From NCBI GenBank assembly GCA_002256685.1, contig NQJH01000102.1:1-6410 (forward strand): a stretch of 6,410 bases of DNA, given 5' to 3'. Source of the stretch: Methylococcaceae bacterium NSP1-2. GTDB taxonomy: Bacteria > Pseudomonadota > Gammaproteobacteria > Methylococcales > Methylomonadaceae. Every line of letters begins with the position of its first letter. Within the stretch, counting starts at the first letter, position 1. This document shows, in pieces, positions 5,239 through 6,410 of this stretch. The position numbers were made by a program, and so were the translations under genes. The notes beneath the pieces were generated by a model. It worked only from the letters and a program-made list of their open reading frames with translations, did not search any database and was not told where the DNA came from.

Positions 5239-5511
5239 TTATTTAGGTGCATCGGGTGTAGCAGGTGGAGTGACAATAACAGTTGTGTCACCAGACGTGC
5301 CAGTATCACCTTTATTGCCTTCGGCACCTTGAGTTCCCGTTTTACCTTGATTGCCTTGATTGCCTTGGTTACCCTGATTACCTTGGGCTCCAGTATCGCC
5401 AGTTTTACCCGCAGGACCTGGAACAGGAACATTAACTACATTGGTTTTTTCTTCACAGGCAGTAAGGGCTAATACGGAAAATAGTGCGGCTGTTATTATT
5501 AAACGGTTCAT
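5239..5511 (-). CDS. Small collagen-like (Gly-X-Y) lipoprotein
   Basis: A 90-residue exported lipoprotein precursor. The signal peptide MNRLIITAALFSVLALTAC ends in a lipobox, L16-T17-A18-C19, so mature protein begins at lipidated C19 and is tethered to the inner or outer membrane. After a short linker (EEKTNVVNVPVP) come 14 uninterrupted Gly-X-Y triplets plus a partial one from G32 to D75 (GPA GKT GDT GAQ, GNQ four times, GKT GTQ GAE GNK GDT GTS), then a Thr/Pro-rich tail. Collagen-like triplets are expected to trimerise, giving a short surface or periplasmic fibre; this is inference. Start: ATG at 5511 has AAAGGA 7 nt upstream and opens a proper signal peptide, whereas an upstream in-frame start would put 19 charged residues in front of it. 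The promoter carries the shared Crp/Fnr-type box. Confidence 0.87.
   Translation of the reverse strand: MNRLIITAALFSVLALTACEEKTNVVNVPVPGPAGKTGDTGAQGNQGNQGNQGNQGKTGTQGAEGNKGDTGTSGDTTVIVTPPATPDAPK
5347..5382 (-). repeat. Four tandem 9-bp units coding Gly-Asn-Gln
   Basis: Four consecutive 9-bp units (two identical, two with synonymous changes) encode GNQ at residues 44-55 of the lipoprotein. Such in-frame repeats can expand or contract by slippage without breaking the frame, changing collagen-segment length between strains. Confidence 0.75.
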
Positions 5512-5607
5512 GAGAAATCCTTTGAAAATAGAAAAATTAGAGCGCGGATGTTTTCGAGATGTTCTCAAAAAAATCGCAGTGACTTGTAATGTCCTAAGTA
5601 CAACAAT

Positions 5608-5650
5608 AGCATAAACGAGTGTGATATATAGTTCAGTACGTTACCGCACA
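5608..5650 (-). promoter_or_regulatory. Class II Crp/Fnr-type promoter of the lipoprotein gene
   Basis: On the minus strand, TGTGCGGTAACGTACTGA (5650-5633) is followed after 22 nt by the -10 hexamer TATGCT (5613-5608). Predicted start is near 5601, giving a leader of about 90 nt and a core centre at -41.5. It is the same arrangement as at csbD and the DUF3096 gene. To its right, 5651-5747 is AT-rich with no recognisable feature. Confidence 0.74.
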
Positions 5651-5747
5651 CAGAAGAAAAATTATTTTGAGCCAGTGGTAAAAATCAAAATGATAATGAA
5701 AGAGAGACATCAAAAAGCCTGTTTCATATCACTACCAAAATTTAAAC

Positions 5748-5776
5748 TTAACAACCTACTAAAATCGCATTAGAAT
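5748..5776 (+). promoter_or_regulatory. Sigma-70-like promoter
   Basis: TTAACA (5748-5753) and TAGAAT (5771-5776), each one base from consensus, are separated by exactly 17 bp. Predicted start is near 5783, which is the first base of a small hairpin. It would drive the possible 55-residue ORF and the phosphoribosyltransferase gene. Unlike the other promoters here it needs no activator site. Confidence 0.55.
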
Positions 5777-5782
5777 AATTCT

Positions 5783-5799
5783 GCCTTGATAGACAAGGC
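5783..5799 (+). other. Hairpin at the predicted 5' end of the leader RNA
   Basis: GCCTTG (5783-5788) and CAAGGC (5794-5799) form a 6-bp stem with loop ATAGA, beginning at the predicted transcription start. A hairpin at the extreme 5' end commonly protects RNA from decay; here that role is inferred. Confidence 0.4.
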
Positions 5800-5827
5800 T
5801 AACATCTTAACGAGGGGATTCCTTGCT

Positions 5828-5995
5828 ATGAATACTTATCATTTTGCGGTCTTTAGTGGTCGCTTTCTTAAACGCGGGCATTTGCACGGTTTCGCTCGCG
5901 GTCAAATTATTACTCACGCTTTTTTGATTAAACTACCTGCGTCTAAAATTTTTTCTAACGTCAAAGAGCAGGTATTTAGCCAATATAAAACCTGA
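5828..5995 (+). CDS. Possible 55-residue basic protein of unknown function
   Basis: ATG at 5828 follows AGGGGA with about 9 nt spacing and opens a 55-codon frame (MNTYHFAVFSGRFLKRGHLHGFARG...) ending at TGA 5995. The product is basic and rich in His, Phe and Lys, with no signal peptide, membrane helix or family I recognise. In its favour are a well-placed promoter about 50 nt upstream and the ribosome site. Against it are the short length, lack of family resemblance and the possibility that this is simply an untranslated leader of the downstream gene. An in-frame TTG at 5786 lies inside the leader hairpin and is an unlikely start. It ends 89 nt before the phosphoribosyltransferase gene on the same strand. 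Confidence 0.4.
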   Translation: MNTYHFAVFSGRFLKRGHLHGFARGQIITHAFLIKLPASKIFSNVKEQVFSQYKT

Positions 5996-6039
5996 AAGCC
6001 TATTTGTTTCATTATCATTAAGTGAATAACAATACAACG

Positions 6040-6061
6040 CTAAGATAGACTTAGATTTTTT
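6040..6061 (+). terminator. Weak terminator-like hairpin just upstream of the phosphoribosyltransferase gene
   Basis: CTAAG (6040-6044), loop ATAGA, CTTAG (6050-6054), then A and six T (6056-6061). The stem is only 5 bp and AT-rich, so termination would be inefficient at best. If used it would end a short RNA of about 280 nt started near 5783, or act as an attenuator 24 nt before the start codon. Confidence 0.3.
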
Positions 6062-6084
6062 CTTATAATTTGAAGGATTTTCAA

Positions 6085-6410
6085 ATGCACAACCCACTAT
6101 TCGACAATCTCATTTTAAATACCGATTCTTATAAATCGTCGCATTATTTGCAATACCCACAGGGGATGCAGTTTGTGTCGTCTTATATCGAATCACGCGG
6201 CGGCGATTATCAGGACATCGTGTTTTTTGGTTTACAAATGTTCATTAAATCCTATTTGCTCACACCGATTACAGCGGCAATGATTGATGAAGCGGAGCAA
6301 ATTTTAGTCCCACATGGCGTACCGTTTAATCGTGAAGGCTGGGAATATATTTTAAAAACCCACAACGGCTTTTTACCGATTCGCATTGAAGCGATGCCAG
6401 AAGGCATGGT
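6085..6410 (+). CDS. nadV: Nicotinamide phosphoribosyltransferase, N-terminal 108 residues (3' end outside window)
   Basis: A NAMPT-type enzyme that couples nicotinamide with PRPP to give nicotinamide mononucleotide, the first step of a short NAD salvage route in the cytoplasm. The visible part matches the N-terminus of NAMPT: LNTDSYKSSHYLQYPQGMQF (residues 11-30), YIESRGG (34-40, matching the YFECR stretch), VFFGLQMFIKSYL (46-58), FNREGWEYIL (81-90) and LPIRIEAMPEGM (97-108). This spacing is more like NAMPT/NadV than classical nicotinate phosphoribosyltransferase PncB. The catalytic histidine and the substrate-choosing aspartate of the family lie beyond the window, so nicotinamide preference is inferred. 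ATG at 6085 has GAAGGA 7 nt upstream. TATAAT at 6064-6069 lies too close to the start for a normal leader. A long leader from the promoter at 5748-5776 is possible. Confidence 0.88.
   Translation, partial: MHNPLFDNLILNTDSYKSSHYLQYPQGMQFVSSYIESRGGDYQDIVFFGLQMFIKSYLLTPITAAMIDEAEQILVPHGVPFNREGWEYILKTHNGFLPIRIEAMPEGM

Noticed and set aside
5124..5432. 102-codon frame overlapping the collagen-like gene
   Set aside because: A shadow of the repetitive Gly-X-Y coding sequence in another frame; low-complexity product.
5512..5568. Upstream in-frame start for the collagen-like lipoprotein
   Set aside because: It would put a charged stretch before the signal peptide; the ATG at 5511 has its own AAAGGA site.
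6064..6069. TATAAT as the promoter -10 of the phosphoribosyltransferase gene
   Set aside because: Transcription would begin within the ribosome site at about 6076, and there is no -35 match 17 bp upstream.

Overview
The window looks like chromosomal DNA of a moderately AT-rich gammaproteobacterium-like organism. Protein families point this way: two non-classical Crp/Fnr regulators, small stress-type membrane proteins (lmo0937 and DUF3096 types), CsbD, DUF1003, oleate hydratase and an NAMPT-type phosphoribosyltransferase. I cannot name the genus; a sulfur oxidiser or methanotroph of the Thiotrichales/Methylococcales kind is only a guess.

Layout, left to right. Positions 1-1122 (minus) hold the first 374 residues of an oleate hydratase of the clade with Met in place of the usual catalytic Glu. 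Next, also on minus, come a 74-residue two-helix membrane protein, a 49-residue lmo0937-type membrane protein, a CsbD-like protein and a 47-residue DUF3096 protein. A 121-bp palindromic element with near-perfect 18-bp terminal inverted repeats and an apparent 8-bp target duplication (MITE-like) sits directly behind the DUF3096 gene. On the plus strand follow two paralogous Crp/Fnr regulators and a DUF1003 membrane protein. Convergent to them, on minus, is a small collagen-like (Gly-X-Y) lipoprotein, separated by an imperfect 15-bp inverted repeat. The right end has a sigma-70-like promoter, a roughly 300-nt leader carrying a possible 55-residue ORF and a weak terminator-like hairpin, and then the 5' part of a nicotinamide phosphoribosyltransferase gene running off the window.

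The main discovery is a shared promoter architecture. Four promoters (csbD, DUF3096, the collagen-like lipoprotein and the second Crp/Fnr gene) carry an 18-bp box close to TGTRCGNTANCGTACNGA. In every case exactly 22 bp separates its GTRCG-N4-CGTAC core from a TAnnnT -10 hexamer. This places the core centre at -41.5, the classical class II position of Crp/Fnr activators, with the 5-4-5 layout of FNR sites but a different half-site. Since two Crp/Fnr paralogs lie in the middle of these promoters, I infer a local, probably stress- or envelope-related regulon controlled by one or both, with autoregulation or cross-regulation at the second regulator gene. Regulon membership and the inducing signal are inference; the boxes, spacing and -10 elements are read directly from the sequence.
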